In this document: one piece after another, positions 1 through 7,790 of the stretch | Numbering within the stretch: position 1 is the first letter of the stretch | Layout of the letters: each line of letters opens with the position of its first letter | NCBI GenBank assembly: GCA_017559955.1 | Contig: JAFYPQ010000024.1 | Span: forward strand, 1 to 64,000 | DNA: 64,000 bases | Source: Bacteroidales bacterium | GTDB taxonomy: Bacteria > Bacteroidota > Bacteroidia > Bacteroidales > G3-4614 | Direction of reading: 5' to 3' | Made by a program: the position numbers and the translations under genes | Notes under the pieces: generated by a model | What the model saw: the letters and a program-made list of their open reading frames with translations, nothing else | Database searches by the model: none | Told to the model about the DNA's origin: nothing

Positions 1-3
1 CCG

Positions 4-90
4 AAGGTGCGTTTTCCTATAAATTTCACCCTCAAAAAGGTGCGTTTTCCTATAAATTTCACCCTCAAAAAGGTGCGTTTTCCTATTTTT
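4..90. repeat. 33-bp tandem repeat, 2.6 copies
   Basis: Three copies with a period of 33 bp begin at 4, 37 and 70. Each contains AAGGTGCGTTTTCCTAT, and the last is truncated. The array may extend left of the window. A diverged pair with a period of about 32 bp lies at 48523-48580, so this is a dispersed family. It sits upstream of the proC promoter. No function is known to me. Confidence 0.85.
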
Positions 91-171
91 AGGATATAAA
101 TACACCTAAAAAGATTGTCAAATATTCAACTTCTTGAACATCAGCTACAATAAACAAGTGCATAAAATATT

Positions 172-202
172 TTTGCTATTCTGATAATAACATATATCTT
201 TG
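172..202 (+). promoter_or_regulatory. proC promoter, Bacteroidota type
   Basis: TTTG at 172-175 and TATCTTTG at 195-202 are separated by exactly 19 bp, matching the Bacteroidota primary sigma consensus (TTTG, then TAnnTTTG). The predicted transcription start is near 209, about 40 bases before the proC ATG. Confidence 0.75.
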
Positions 203-248
203 CGAAGTAGATTATAGCCATAATGGCAAACAATAAAAACAAAGAATT

Positions 249-1019
249 ATGAAAATAGCAATTATAGGAGCAGGCAATATTGGCGGCGCAATAGCTTCGG
301 GATTAATGCAATCTGAAATGGGGAGAAACTTTTCGGTTGTAATTTCTGACCCTGATACAGCAAAAACCTCTCAACTTGCCGAGCAATATCAAAATATTAG
401 TGCCGAAGCAGATAATCAAAAGGCTGTTTCAGATGCCGACATTGTTATATTGGCCGTTAAACCTTGGTTAGTGGAAAAGGTTTTGAGTTCTATCGCCCTT
501 CAGCCTTCTCAAATTTTGGCTTCAGTTGCAGCAGGCATAACTTTTGAACAGCTAAAATCGTTCTGCAATGCTGAAGTTGCTATGTTCCGCATTATACCAA
601 ACACAGCCATCAGTTTGAGAGAGAGCATGAACATTATCTCTTCTTGCAACGCAACAAAAGAACAAGAGTCTGTAATTATGGATATTTTCAACCAATTAGG
701 TTTTTCAATGTTGGTTACCGAAAGCCAAATGGCAGCAGGCACTGCTCTTTCTTCATGCGGTATTGCATACGTACTTAAATACATTCAGGCAGGTATGCAA
801 GCAGGCGTTGAAATGGGTATTTACCCCCACGATGCCATGATGATGGTTGCTCAATCGGTTAAAGGTGCAGCAGAGCTTATTCTTAAAGGCGACACTCATC
901 CTGCCTCTGAAATTGACAAGGTTACTACACCCGGTGGTATAACAATTAAAGGAATTAATATCCTCGAAAGCGAAGGTTTCCCCGCTGCTATTATTAAAGC
1001 AATGAAAAGCAGTAAGTAG
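249..1019 (+). CDS. proC: Pyrroline-5-carboxylate reductase
   Basis: Catalyses the last step of proline synthesis, NAD(P)H-dependent reduction of pyrroline-5-carboxylate to proline, in the cytoplasm. The 256-residue length is normal. The N-terminus has the Rossmann motif GAGNIGG (residues 7-13). The C-terminal domain carries the family signature TTPGG followed by ITIKG (about 226-235), which helps bind substrate. The ATG at 249 lies just downstream of a good promoter, so this start is secure. The gene converges on argD; the two share the hairpin at 1070-1104. In many Bacteroidales proC is the last gene of the arginine operon on the same strand, so its opposite orientation here suggests a local rearrangement (inference). 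Confidence 0.95.
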   Translation: MKIAIIGAGNIGGAIASGLMQSEMGRNFSVVISDPDTAKTSQLAEQYQNISAEADNQKAVSDADIVILAVKPWLVEKVLSSIALQPSQILASVAAGITFEQLKSFCNAEVAMFRIIPNTAISLRESMNIISSCNATKEQESVIMDIFNQLGFSMLVTESQMAAGTALSSCGIAYVLKYIQAGMQAGVEMGIYPHDAMMMVAQSVKGAAELILKGDTHPASEIDKVTTPGGITIKGINILESEGFPAAIIKAMKSSK

Positions 1020-1069
1020 TTATCAGTTTTTAGTTGTTAGCAACAAAGGGAAAACAATACTTTAAACAT

Positions 1070-1104
1070 AAAGTGGGACAGATTCTTTTAATCTGTCCCA
1101 CTTT
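1070..1104. terminator. Bidirectional terminator between proC and argD
   Basis: A perfect 15-bp stem (1070-1084 with 1090-1104) and a 5-base loop sit between two convergent genes. The stem ends are A-rich on one side and T-rich on the other, so it can stop transcription from both directions. Confidence 0.85.
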
Positions 1105-1143
1105 ATTATTGGACTAATTAGACTAATTGGTCTAATTAAAAAA

Positions 1144-2271
1144 CTAACAACTTAATACTTTCTTAAATCTCGCTAAGAACTCGTCTGCCAACTCTTTTGT
1201 TAAGCAAAGGGGTGGTAATAGACGAATTACGTTTGTTCCTGACACTCCTGTGAATACATGCTCTTCAAACAATAGTTTTGTGCGTATCTCTTTTACAGGC
1301 TCAGCAAACTCCAATCCTATCATCAAACCGCGTCCGCGAACCTCTTTGATTTGTGGAAGTTTTTGCAACTCCTCCATCAAATATGCTCCCACTGCTGCAG
1401 AGTTCTCAACAAGTTTCTCCTCTTTTATGATGTCCAACACCGCAATGGCTGCTGCACATCCAAGATGGTTGCCTCCGAAAGTTGTACCCAACATTCCGTA
1501 TGTTGCTGTGAATTTAGGACTAATCAACACTGCTCCGAATGGATATCCGTTTGCAATTCCTTTTGCCGATGTGATTATATCGGGTTTTATGCCTGTATAT
1601 TGGTGCGCAAAGAATTTTCCGCTACGTCCGTATCCCGATTGTATCTCATCAAGAATCAATACGGTATTGTATTTTTCGGTTAATTCGCGGAGTTGAACCA
1701 TAAAGTCATCGGCAGGTACTTTTATTCCGCCAATTCCTTGTATTCCTTCAATTATTACTGCACACACATCGCCTTTTTGCAACTCTTGCTCAACGGTTGC
1801 AATGTCGCCAAGTTCGCAATATACTACATCGATATTATCGTTTATGGGCGCTACTATTTTAGGGTTATCGGTTACTTTTACCGCTGCCGATGTGCGTCCG
1901 TGGAACGATTTTTTGAATGATATTACTCGTTTGTTTCCTGTGTGGAACGATGCCAATTTTAGGGCATTTTCGTTTGCCTCGGCTCCCGAGTTTACCAAGA
2001 ATAGCGAATACTCTTCGCATCCCGAAATTTCACCCAACTTCTCTGCCAACTCAACTTGTAGCTTATTTTGAATTGAGTTTGAGTAAAATACCAACTTCTC
2101 TGCCTGACTCTTTATTGCATCAACATAGTGTGGATGCGAGTGTCCCACAGATATTACTGCGTGTCCTCCGTAAAGATCGATATATTCTGTTCCGTTTTGG
2201 TCGTAAACTTTACATCCTTTTCCCTCTTTTATCTCTATATCAAATAAGGGATATACATCAAATAGTTTCAT
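1144..2271 (-). CDS. argD: Acylornithine aminotransferase (class III PLP)
   Basis: Transfers an amino group from glutamate to N-acylglutamate semialdehyde, giving N-acylornithine in arginine synthesis. It is a 375-residue class-III aminotransferase. The PLP lysine is K237 in the motif SAKGIANG, and LILDEIQSG just upstream holds the cofactor-binding Asp. In Bacteroides the pathway is known to use N-succinyl instead of N-acetyl intermediates (the succinylornithine transcarbamylase ArgF'), so the substrate may be the succinylated form; the sequence does not decide this. It is the distal gene of the arg run, but about 1.1 kb of repeats and a DUF559 gene separate it from argC. It ends at the shared terminator with proC. 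Confidence 0.92.
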   Translation of the reverse strand: MKLFDVYPLFDIEIKEGKGCKVYDQNGTEYIDLYGGHAVISVGHSHPHYVDAIKSQAEKLVFYSNSIQNKLQVELAEKLGEISGCEEYSLFLVNSGAEANENALKLASFHTGNKRVISFKKSFHGRTSAAVKVTDNPKIVAPINDNIDVVYCELGDIATVEQELQKGDVCAVIIEGIQGIGGIKVPADDFMVQLRELTEKYNTVLILDEIQSGYGRSGKFFAHQYTGIKPDIITSAKGIANGYPFGAVLISPKFTATYGMLGTTFGGNHLGCAAAIAVLDIIKEEKLVENSAAVGAYLMEELQKLPQIKEVRGRGLMIGLEFAEPVKEIRTKLLFEEHVFTGVSGTNVIRLLPPLCLTKELADEFLARFKKVLSC

Positions 2272-2370
2272 CTATATTCAAAATTGCTCTTTATTTTACA
2301 AACTATATTTATATACTTACCCCTCAGTCCTACGGACAGTTCCCCTAAAACAGGTGAGCATTTTCTTCTT

Positions 2371-2567
2371 AACTCCTCCCCTGTAGTAGGGGAGGTGGCT
2401 ATTAGCCGGAGGGGTTAATTTATTTTTTCTCCAACAATAATATGAGTTCAACTTTTAACCCCTTCACCCTGCGGGGACTCCCCCTAAAACAGGGGGAGAG
2501 TTTTTATTTAACCTTCCTAACTCCTCCCCTGTATTAGGGGAGGTGGCTGAAAGCCGGAGGGGTTAAT
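2371..2567. repeat. Palindromic tandem repeat array, left part
   Basis: Two kinds of palindromic block alternate. Block B (AACTCCTCCCCTGTAGTAGG and on to a GGAGGGGTTAAT end) occurs at 2371-2418 and 2519-2567. Block A (starting AACCCCTTCACCCTGCGGGG, with CCCCCTAAAACAGGGGG inside) occurs at 2457-2500. A degenerate A block lies near 2320-2360. The combined unit is about 149 bp. Both blocks fold into strong hairpins and the orientation is constant, as in REP-like intergenic elements. Confidence 0.9.
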
Positions 2568-2572
2568 ATGTA

Positions 2573-2980
2573 TCATCTATTGTTTTTTATCTCTTGCAAT
2601 ACTCGTTTTATCTCAAATAATATGGAATCTACATCCTTCCAAACCATATCATTTTCAAAGCGTATCAACTTAACCCCATAAACATTATTCAACTGAATAG
2701 TTCTAAAATCATCATATTCCATACCTGGCAAAGTATAGTGGCTATTTCCATCTAATTCTATTCCTAATTTTGCCTTGGGACAATAGAAGTCTATAATGTA
2801 AGGTCCAACTGAGAATTGACGTCGCCATCTCCAACCTTCAAGTTGTTTATTCTTAAGATGCAACCACAACATTGCTTCTGCCGACGTTCCAAAAGTTCTT
2901 AAACTTTTTCTCTCTTCTACTAAGTCAGGTCTATTATTTGTCTGAAAATCTTTATTTTCTTTTTTACCTTCCATCGTCAT
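2573..2980 (-). CDS. DUF559 endonuclease-domain protein
   Basis: A 135-residue member of the DUF559 family, related to very-short-patch-repair (Vsr-like) nucleases of the PD-(D/E)XK fold. Visible motifs are E35 with LW at 38-39, the RRQ run at 53-55, D64 in IIDFYC, the IELDG block (E75, D77) and H81. These fit an intact active site. The protein is probably a DNA nuclease, but no substrate is established. The start could be 2980 or the ATG two codons inside (2974). The gene lies exactly inside the spacer of a palindromic repeat array, 6 bases from the block on its left and 17 from the block on its right, and has no functional link to the arginine genes around it. It looks like a passenger or driver of the repeats. 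Confidence 0.82.
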   Translation of the reverse strand: MTMEGKKENKDFQTNNRPDLVEERKSLRTFGTSAEAMLWLHLKNKQLEGWRWRRQFSVGPYIIDFYCPKAKLGIELDGNSHYTLPGMEYDDFRTIQLNNVYGVKLIRFENDMVWKDVDSILFEIKRVLQEIKNNR

Positions 2981-2997
2981 CAGAGATTAATTTTAGA

Positions 2998-3257
2998 CCC
3001 CTTCCCCCTGCGGGGACTCCCCCTAAAACAGGGGGAGAGTTTTTTATTTAACCTCCCTAACTCCTCCCCTGTAGTAGGGGAGGTGGCTATTAGCCGGAGG
3101 GGTTAATTTATATTTCTCCTACAACTGTAATCTGAGTTTAACTTTTAACCCCTTCCCCCTGTGGGGACTCCCCCTAAAACAGGGGGAGAGTTTTTTATTT
3201 AACCTCCCTAACTCCTCCCATGTATTAGGGGAGGTGGCTATTAGCCGGAGGGGTTAA
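2998..3257. repeat. Palindromic tandem repeat array, right part
   Basis: The array resumes after the DUF559 gene: A blocks at 2998-3040 and 3147-3190, B blocks at 3059-3106 and 3210-3257, same orientation, period about 149-151 bp. The 40-base spacer between B and A (3107-3146) closely resembles the spacer at 2419-2456. The last bases before the A block at 2998 also match that spacer end, so the nuclease gene occupies the middle of one spacer. Confidence 0.9.
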
Positions 3258-3351
3258 TTTATCACAATTGTATCTATCCTTTCTACAAAACTATTTGTAC
3301 AAATAGTTTCATCTCAACTAAAAGCTAATAACTATCAACTAAAAACTATAG

Positions 3352-4320
3352 TTAGAACGCCGATGGTTTAAGCATTAAACCTACGGTTTCTTTTAAACCA
3401 AAAAGTAAATTCATATTGTGTACGGCTGTTCCCGATGCACCTTTCAATAGGTTGTCTATTGCCGATGTAATCAAGACCTTATTGCCTTTCTTCTCAATAT
3501 GTATCAAACATTTGTTTGTGTTTACTACTTGTTTTAGATCAATTGGTTTAGTGGTTACATGAGTAAATGAGTGGTCATCATAATACTCGTTGTATATCTT
3601 ATACAACTCCTCTTCTGATACTGTGCAGTCGGTGTATAAGGTTACGAATATTCCACGAGCAAAACATCCGCGAACAGGGATGAAATATAGTTCATCTGTT
3701 GCTGTTGATTGCAATGAGTGAAGTGTTTCGCCTATCTCCGCCAAGTGTTGGTGAGTAAAAGGTTTGTATATTGATATGTTATCGTTTCGGTAACTGAAGT
3801 GCGATGTTGCTGTTGGTTTTTGTCCTGCTCCTGTACTTCCGGTTATGGCATTGATGTGTACGGGATTGTTCAACAATAGGTTTTTTGCCAATGGCAACAA
3901 CGCCAATTGTATTGCTGTTGCAAAGCATCCGGGGTTTGCAACGTGTTTGCAACGGATTAGTTTTTTGCGATTTACTTCGGGTAAACCATATACGAAGTCG
4001 TGCGATGGATCTGCCAAACGATAGTCCATTGAGAGGTCGATTATCTTCAACTCCTCTGGCAATGTGTGCGACTCCATGAATTTTTTTGTATCACCATGTG
4101 CAGTACAGAAGAACAATACGTCGATTGTCTCGAATGGCAATTCGTCTGTGAATTTCAAATCAGTTTCGCCATACAATCCTGTATGAACATCGGTTATGGG
4201 GTTGCCCGCATTACTGTTACTGTTGACAAATACTATCTCTACGTCGGGGTGGTTTATAAGCAGACGAAGCAATTCGCCTGCTGTATATCCTGCTCCTCCA
4301 ACAATTCCTGCTTTTATCAT
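3352..4320 (-). CDS. argC: N-acyl-gamma-glutamyl-phosphate reductase
   Basis: Reduces N-acylglutamyl phosphate to the semialdehyde with NADPH, the third step of arginine synthesis. It has 322 residues. The N-terminal Rossmann motif is GGAGYTAGE, and the catalytic cysteine is C132 in NPGCFAT. It starts 22 bases after argG and is clearly co-transcribed with it. Downstream lies the repeat array that splits it from argD. Confidence 0.95.
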   Translation of the reverse strand: MIKAGIVGGAGYTAGELLRLLINHPDVEIVFVNSNSNAGNPITDVHTGLYGETDLKFTDELPFETIDVLFFCTAHGDTKKFMESHTLPEELKIIDLSMDYRLADPSHDFVYGLPEVNRKKLIRCKHVANPGCFATAIQLALLPLAKNLLLNNPVHINAITGSTGAGQKPTATSHFSYRNDNISIYKPFTHQHLAEIGETLHSLQSTATDELYFIPVRGCFARGIFVTLYTDCTVSEEELYKIYNEYYDDHSFTHVTTKPIDLKQVVNTNKCLIHIEKKGNKVLITSAIDNLLKGASGTAVHNMNLLFGLKETVGLMLKPSAF

Positions 4321-4342
4321 ATCTTTTGTTTAGAAATTGTTT

Positions 4343-5551
4343 TTACTCGTTTTTCCCGTTTTTGGTTTGTACTGCATGGTATATCTTCATTTGATTACCA
4401 AGGATTTTTGTAAATCCTTTTACATCGTCTGCATTCCATGCTTTGTTTACTTCGCCATACTCACCAAAGTCAGATTTCATTAGGTCGAAGTTGCTCTCCA
4501 CTCCTACCAATACATAGTGGTAAGGTTTCAAGTCAACAAATACGCGTCCTGTTACATTGCGTTGTGAACTTTGTAGGAATGCCTCCATGTCGCGCATTAC
4601 AGGCTCAAGATATTGTGCCTCGTGTAGGAACATTCCATACCATGTTCCAATTTGGTCTTTCCAATATTGTTGCCATTTTGTTAGAGTGTGTTTCTCCAAC
4701 ATTTTGTGTGCTGCAATCAAGATTATTGGTGCTGCCGCCTCAAATCCTACACGTCCTTTGATACCGATGATTGTATCTCCGATGTGCATATCGCGACCAA
4801 TTGCATAACGTGATGCTATTGCCTCAACAGCTTGAATTGCCTCTACTTTGTTTGTGTATGCTTTACCGTTTACTGCAGAGATTTCTCCGTCAACGAAGTC
4901 AAGTACCAATTGCTCCTCTCCCTCTGCCACCATTTGTGATGGATATGCCTCTTCGGGTAGAGTCAATTCGCTTTTCAATGTCTCTTTACCACCGATACTT
5001 GTTCCCCAAAGTCCTTTGTTGATTGAGTACTCCATTTTTTTGAAGTCATCCTCAATTCCGTGTTTGCGAAGGTAATCAATCTCATACTCACGAGTAAGAG
5101 TCATATCGCGTGTTGGTGTAAGGATTTTGATTTCGGGTGCAAGAATTTGGAATGTAAGGTCGAAACGTACTTGGTCGTTTCCTGCTCCTGTACTTCCGTG
5201 TGCTACATACGAAGCCCCTACGCTTTTTGCATAGTTAATGATTGCTATTGCTTGGAAGATACGCTCTGAACTTACCGAAATGGGATATGTTCCGTTACGC
5301 AATACGTTTCCGAAAATCATATATTTGATACTCTTCTCGTAGTACTCCTCGGTAATATCAAGAGATGCGTGTTGAACAGAACCCAATTTGTATGCTTTCT
5401 CCTCAATTTTTACCAATTCCTCTGCACTGAACCCTCCTGTATTGGCTATTGCAGTATACAACTCATAACCACACTCCTCTGTTAAATATTTTGCGCAAAA
5501 CGAAGTATCCAAACCTCCGCTAAATGCTAAAACTACTTTCTCTTTTTCCAT
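4343..5551 (-). CDS. argG: Argininosuccinate synthase
   Basis: Joins citrulline and aspartate using ATP, giving argininosuccinate, AMP and pyrophosphate. The 402-residue protein begins with the PP-loop ATP-binding motif SGGLDTS (residues 11-17). A second conserved block contains HGSTGAGNDQVRF, which contacts ATP and citrulline. The length fits the short form of the family. It lies 15 bases after the GNAT gene and 22 before argC, within the arg operon and so presumably under ArgR control. Confidence 0.95.
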   Translation of the reverse strand: MEKEKVVLAFSGGLDTSFCAKYLTEECGYELYTAIANTGGFSAEELVKIEEKAYKLGSVQHASLDITEEYYEKSIKYMIFGNVLRNGTYPISVSSERIFQAIAIINYAKSVGASYVAHGSTGAGNDQVRFDLTFQILAPEIKILTPTRDMTLTREYEIDYLRKHGIEDDFKKMEYSINKGLWGTSIGGKETLKSELTLPEEAYPSQMVAEGEEQLVLDFVDGEISAVNGKAYTNKVEAIQAVEAIASRYAIGRDMHIGDTIIGIKGRVGFEAAAPIILIAAHKMLEKHTLTKWQQYWKDQIGTWYGMFLHEAQYLEPVMRDMEAFLQSSQRNVTGRVFVDLKPYHYVLVGVESNFDLMKSDFGEYGEVNKAWNADDVKGFTKILGNQMKIYHAVQTKNGKNE

Positions 5552-5566
5552 GATATATTTTTGTTT

Positions 5567-6136
5567 TTATTTTTTTACTTCATCGTTTTTATGCTCTTCG
5601 GGGTCGTACAACATTCCTGTACACAAACACATACGGCGATTTGTACGTTGCAATATGTCGTAGTTTACACATGTGCTACATCCTTTCCAAAATGCTTCGT
5701 CATCTGTAAGCTCTGAAAATGGGACAGGACGATAACCCAACTCTGAGTTTATTTTCATTACTGCCAAACCTGTTGTTAATCCAAAGAGTTTAGCATCGGG
5801 AAAACGCTCGCGTGACACTTGAAACGATTTTGTTTTTATTCGTTTTGCCAATCCGTGACCGCGGTATTTTTCTACAACTATCAATCCAGAGTTTGCCACA
5901 AATTTTTTGTTACTCCAGCTCTCGATGTAACAGAATCCTGCGAACTCATCGCCATCCATAGCAATGATAACCTTTCCTTCCAACATCTTTTGCTTTACAT
6001 ATTCAGTTGAACGACGTGCAATACCTGTTCCTCTGACTTTTGCAGCTGCTTCAATTGTATCGAGGATTGTCTCAGCAAGCGGAACATGACGCTCGTCTGC
6101 GACCATTATCTGGATGTTATCTTTCTTCTCCTCCAT
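5567..6136 (-). CDS. GNAT acyltransferase of the arginine operon
   Basis: A 189-residue GCN5-type N-acyltransferase placed between argR and argG. The acyl-CoA loop is YRGHGLA (residues 91-97). From its position it is probably the first enzyme of the pathway, making N-acetyl- or N-succinylglutamate from glutamate (inference; no argA or argJ is present in the window). The C-terminus carries two cysteine pairs, C153/C156 and C170/C172, an arrangement that could bind zinc or another metal. The spacing of 15-16 bases to both neighbours supports one transcript. Confidence 0.8.
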   Translation of the reverse strand: MEEKKDNIQIMVADERHVPLAETILDTIEAAAKVRGTGIARRSTEYVKQKMLEGKVIIAMDGDEFAGFCYIESWSNKKFVANSGLIVVEKYRGHGLAKRIKTKSFQVSRERFPDAKLFGLTTGLAVMKINSELGYRPVPFSELTDDEAFWKGCSTCVNYDILQRTNRRMCLCTGMLYDPEEHKNDEVKK

Positions 6137-6152
6137 CTTTTATCTATTTTTA

Positions 6153-6629
6153 CTATTTGTCTATAATAGGTATTATATCTCTCAAAATATTAATCAACTC
6201 TTTTTTACGAACACCACCTCTTAATATTACAAGAATTGTATCATCTCCGGCTATTGTTCCCATTATTTGATCTGCTTCTTTTGCATCAATATCAAGAGCT
6301 ATTCCTCCTGCATATCCGGGACGTGTTTTTATTACACAAAACTGTCCTGAAAAATCAATTGAAATAAACCAATTTGAAGCAGGTACCGATGATGAATGCG
6401 AAGTATTAAGAGTTTTTGCAACATTTTGTCCGGGCAATATATATGAATATCCTCCACATCCATCGCCAACCTTTGCTATACGCATACGTTTAAGGTCGCG
6501 AGACAGTGTTGCCTGAGTCAAATCATAACCCTCTTCCAATAAAATATCAAGGAGTTGCCCTTGCGATTCTATCTTGGTTGAGGAGATGATCTCCTTAATT
6601 TTTTGTATTCTCTCTATTTTATTCTTCAT
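6153..6629 (-). CDS. argR: Arginine repressor
   Basis: Arginine-responsive DNA-binding repressor, 158 residues. The N-terminal winged helix includes TLSRDL (41-46), the usual recognition-helix signature. The C-terminal oligomerisation and arginine-binding part contains GTIAGDDTIL (124-133), with the paired Asp that binds arginine. It is the first gene of the minus-strand arg operon, so it probably regulates itself and the genes below. Confidence 0.93.
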   Translation of the reverse strand: MKNKIERIQKIKEIISSTKIESQGQLLDILLEEGYDLTQATLSRDLKRMRIAKVGDGCGGYSYILPGQNVAKTLNTSHSSSVPASNWFISIDFSGQFCVIKTRPGYAGGIALDIDAKEADQIMGTIAGDDTILVILRGGVRKKELINILRDIIPIIDK

Positions 6630-6736
6630 TACACCTTTTACAATGTATATTTTTTCAATATTTTAAAACATTTATAATCAGTGCGATATATTTAATATCC
6701 AAAATTATACCGCACTTTTATTGCAAAATTCGGGAA

Positions 6737-6744
6737 CAAAGATA
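6737..6744 (-). promoter_or_regulatory. Possible -7 element of the argR operon
   Basis: Read on the minus strand this is TATCTTTG, matching TAnnTTTG, about 108 bases before the argR start. No clear TTTG lies 19 bp upstream, so the assignment rests on the -7 element alone. Confidence 0.45.
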
Positions 6745-6809
6745 ACTATTATGTTGGATATATATGCAAGAAAAGAGGAATATTTTTCTATAAAAATTGA
6801 AATTTTTAC

Positions 6810-6830
6810 CGTATAAATAAATTTTATACG
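6810..6830. promoter_or_regulatory. AT-rich palindrome upstream of argR, possible operator
   Basis: Perfect 8-base arms (CGTATAAA and TTTATACG) flank a 5-base centre. It lies upstream of the putative argR promoter and beyond the surE terminator. ArgR sites are AT-rich palindromes of about 18 bp, so this could be an ARG box, but it does not match the E. coli or Bacillus consensus closely. Confidence 0.3.
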
Positions 6831-6880
6831 TATTTTTATGCAATTATTGGTTTTAGTTGAGAAATACTATGTTACAAAAA

Positions 6881-6902
6881 AAAGTGGAGTTGCCTCCACT
6901 TT
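6881..6902 (-). terminator. Terminator after surE
   Basis: A 9-bp stem (6881-6889 with 6894-6902) with a 4-base loop, followed on the minus strand by a run of eight T. It lies 27 bases past the surE stop and separates surE from the argR operon. Confidence 0.85.
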
Positions 6903-6928
6903 ATATCACATATACGTAAGTATTAAGC

Positions 6929-7684
6929 TTATAGGATATTCTCTACATAAGAGATTGCTGATGTTGCTGTTCTATCACACGATGTGGGGACTATTGTTAT
7001 ATAGCCTTGTGACAATAAGTCCTCGTCTGTTGTGCTATCCTTTGGTGAGGTGTTTACAAAGTGTCCTGTAAGAGAATATGATATTTGATTATCAGCATCA
7101 ACTATTTTATTATACTCCTCAGTCCAGTAACCCATTGCCTGTTTGCACACCTTTATTCCTTTTATCTCAACCCCTACAGGTACATTTACATTTAAGCATA
7201 CCGATGCAGGTAATCCATTTTTAAGCACAGCCTTACATACCTTATCCACAACTTCGGCACATGGTGTGAAATCGGCAGATGGAGAGTGGTCGCACAAAGA
7301 GAAACCTACCGAAGGTATTCCTATGATTGCCCCCTCGTATGCTGCACCCATTGTTCCCGAATACATTGTGCTTACTCCACTATTTGACCCGTGATTTATT
7401 CCCGAGAGTATCATATCGGGACGGCGATGTAGCACGTCATTTATTGCAAGTTTTATGCAATCCACAGGCGTTCCAGTAACTTTATAATATGTTACACTAC
7501 CCTCTTCCTTTACCTTAAACAATTGCAACGTTTTTGTTACGGTTATTGCACATGACTGCCCCGAGCGTGGTGAATCGGGAGCTACCACTACTACATCACC
7601 TAACGAAGCAACCTGTTTTGCCAAAAACTCTATTCCTCTTGCTTCAATTCCGTCGTCGTTTGTTATAAGTATTAAAGGTTTCAT
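6929..7684 (-). CDS. surE: 5'-nucleotidase SurE
   Basis: Metal-dependent nucleoside monophosphate phosphatase, 251 residues. The metal-binding NDDG motif is at residues 9-12, and the other family blocks GTPVDCIKLA and LSGINHGSN are present. In Bacteroidales surE usually lies next to lpxB; here a lipoprotein gene lies between them on the same strand. It ends at a strong terminator. Confidence 0.95.
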   Translation of the reverse strand: MKPLILITNDDGIEARGIEFLAKQVASLGDVVVVAPDSPRSGQSCAITVTKTLQLFKVKEEGSVTYYKVTGTPVDCIKLAINDVLHRRPDMILSGINHGSNSGVSTMYSGTMGAAYEGAIIGIPSVGFSLCDHSPSADFTPCAEVVDKVCKAVLKNGLPASVCLNVNVPVGVEIKGIKVCKQAMGYWTEEYNKIVDADNQISYSLTGHFVNTSPKDSTTDEDLLSQGYITIVPTSCDRTATSAISYVENIL

Positions 7685-7695
7685 TTTTATTAATT

Positions 7696-7790
7696 ATGAA
7701 TGAGGAATTAGGAATTAGAAATGATTTGTTTAATTCCTAATTTCTAATTGTGGCAAAGCCACGAACTAATTCCTAATTTCTATTTCTACT
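7696..7790. repeat. Short direct and inverted repeat with hairpins
   Basis: ATTCCTAATTTCT occurs twice in direct orientation (7733-7745 and 7769-7781). Its inverse, AATTAGAAAT, lies at 7713-7722. Between them is a small hairpin, GTGGC-AAA-GCCAC (7750-7762). The right-hand copy forms the last codons and stop of the lipoprotein gene. Repeats of this look are common between genes in Bacteroidota. Confidence 0.7.

Noticed and set aside
1-100. CRISPR array at the window start
   Set aside because: The 33-bp units are directly tandem with no unique spacers, and no cas genes lie nearby.
2371-3257. CRISPR-like array between argC and argD
   Set aside because: The spacers between palindromes are similar to one another and the blocks are REP-like, not CRISPR repeats.
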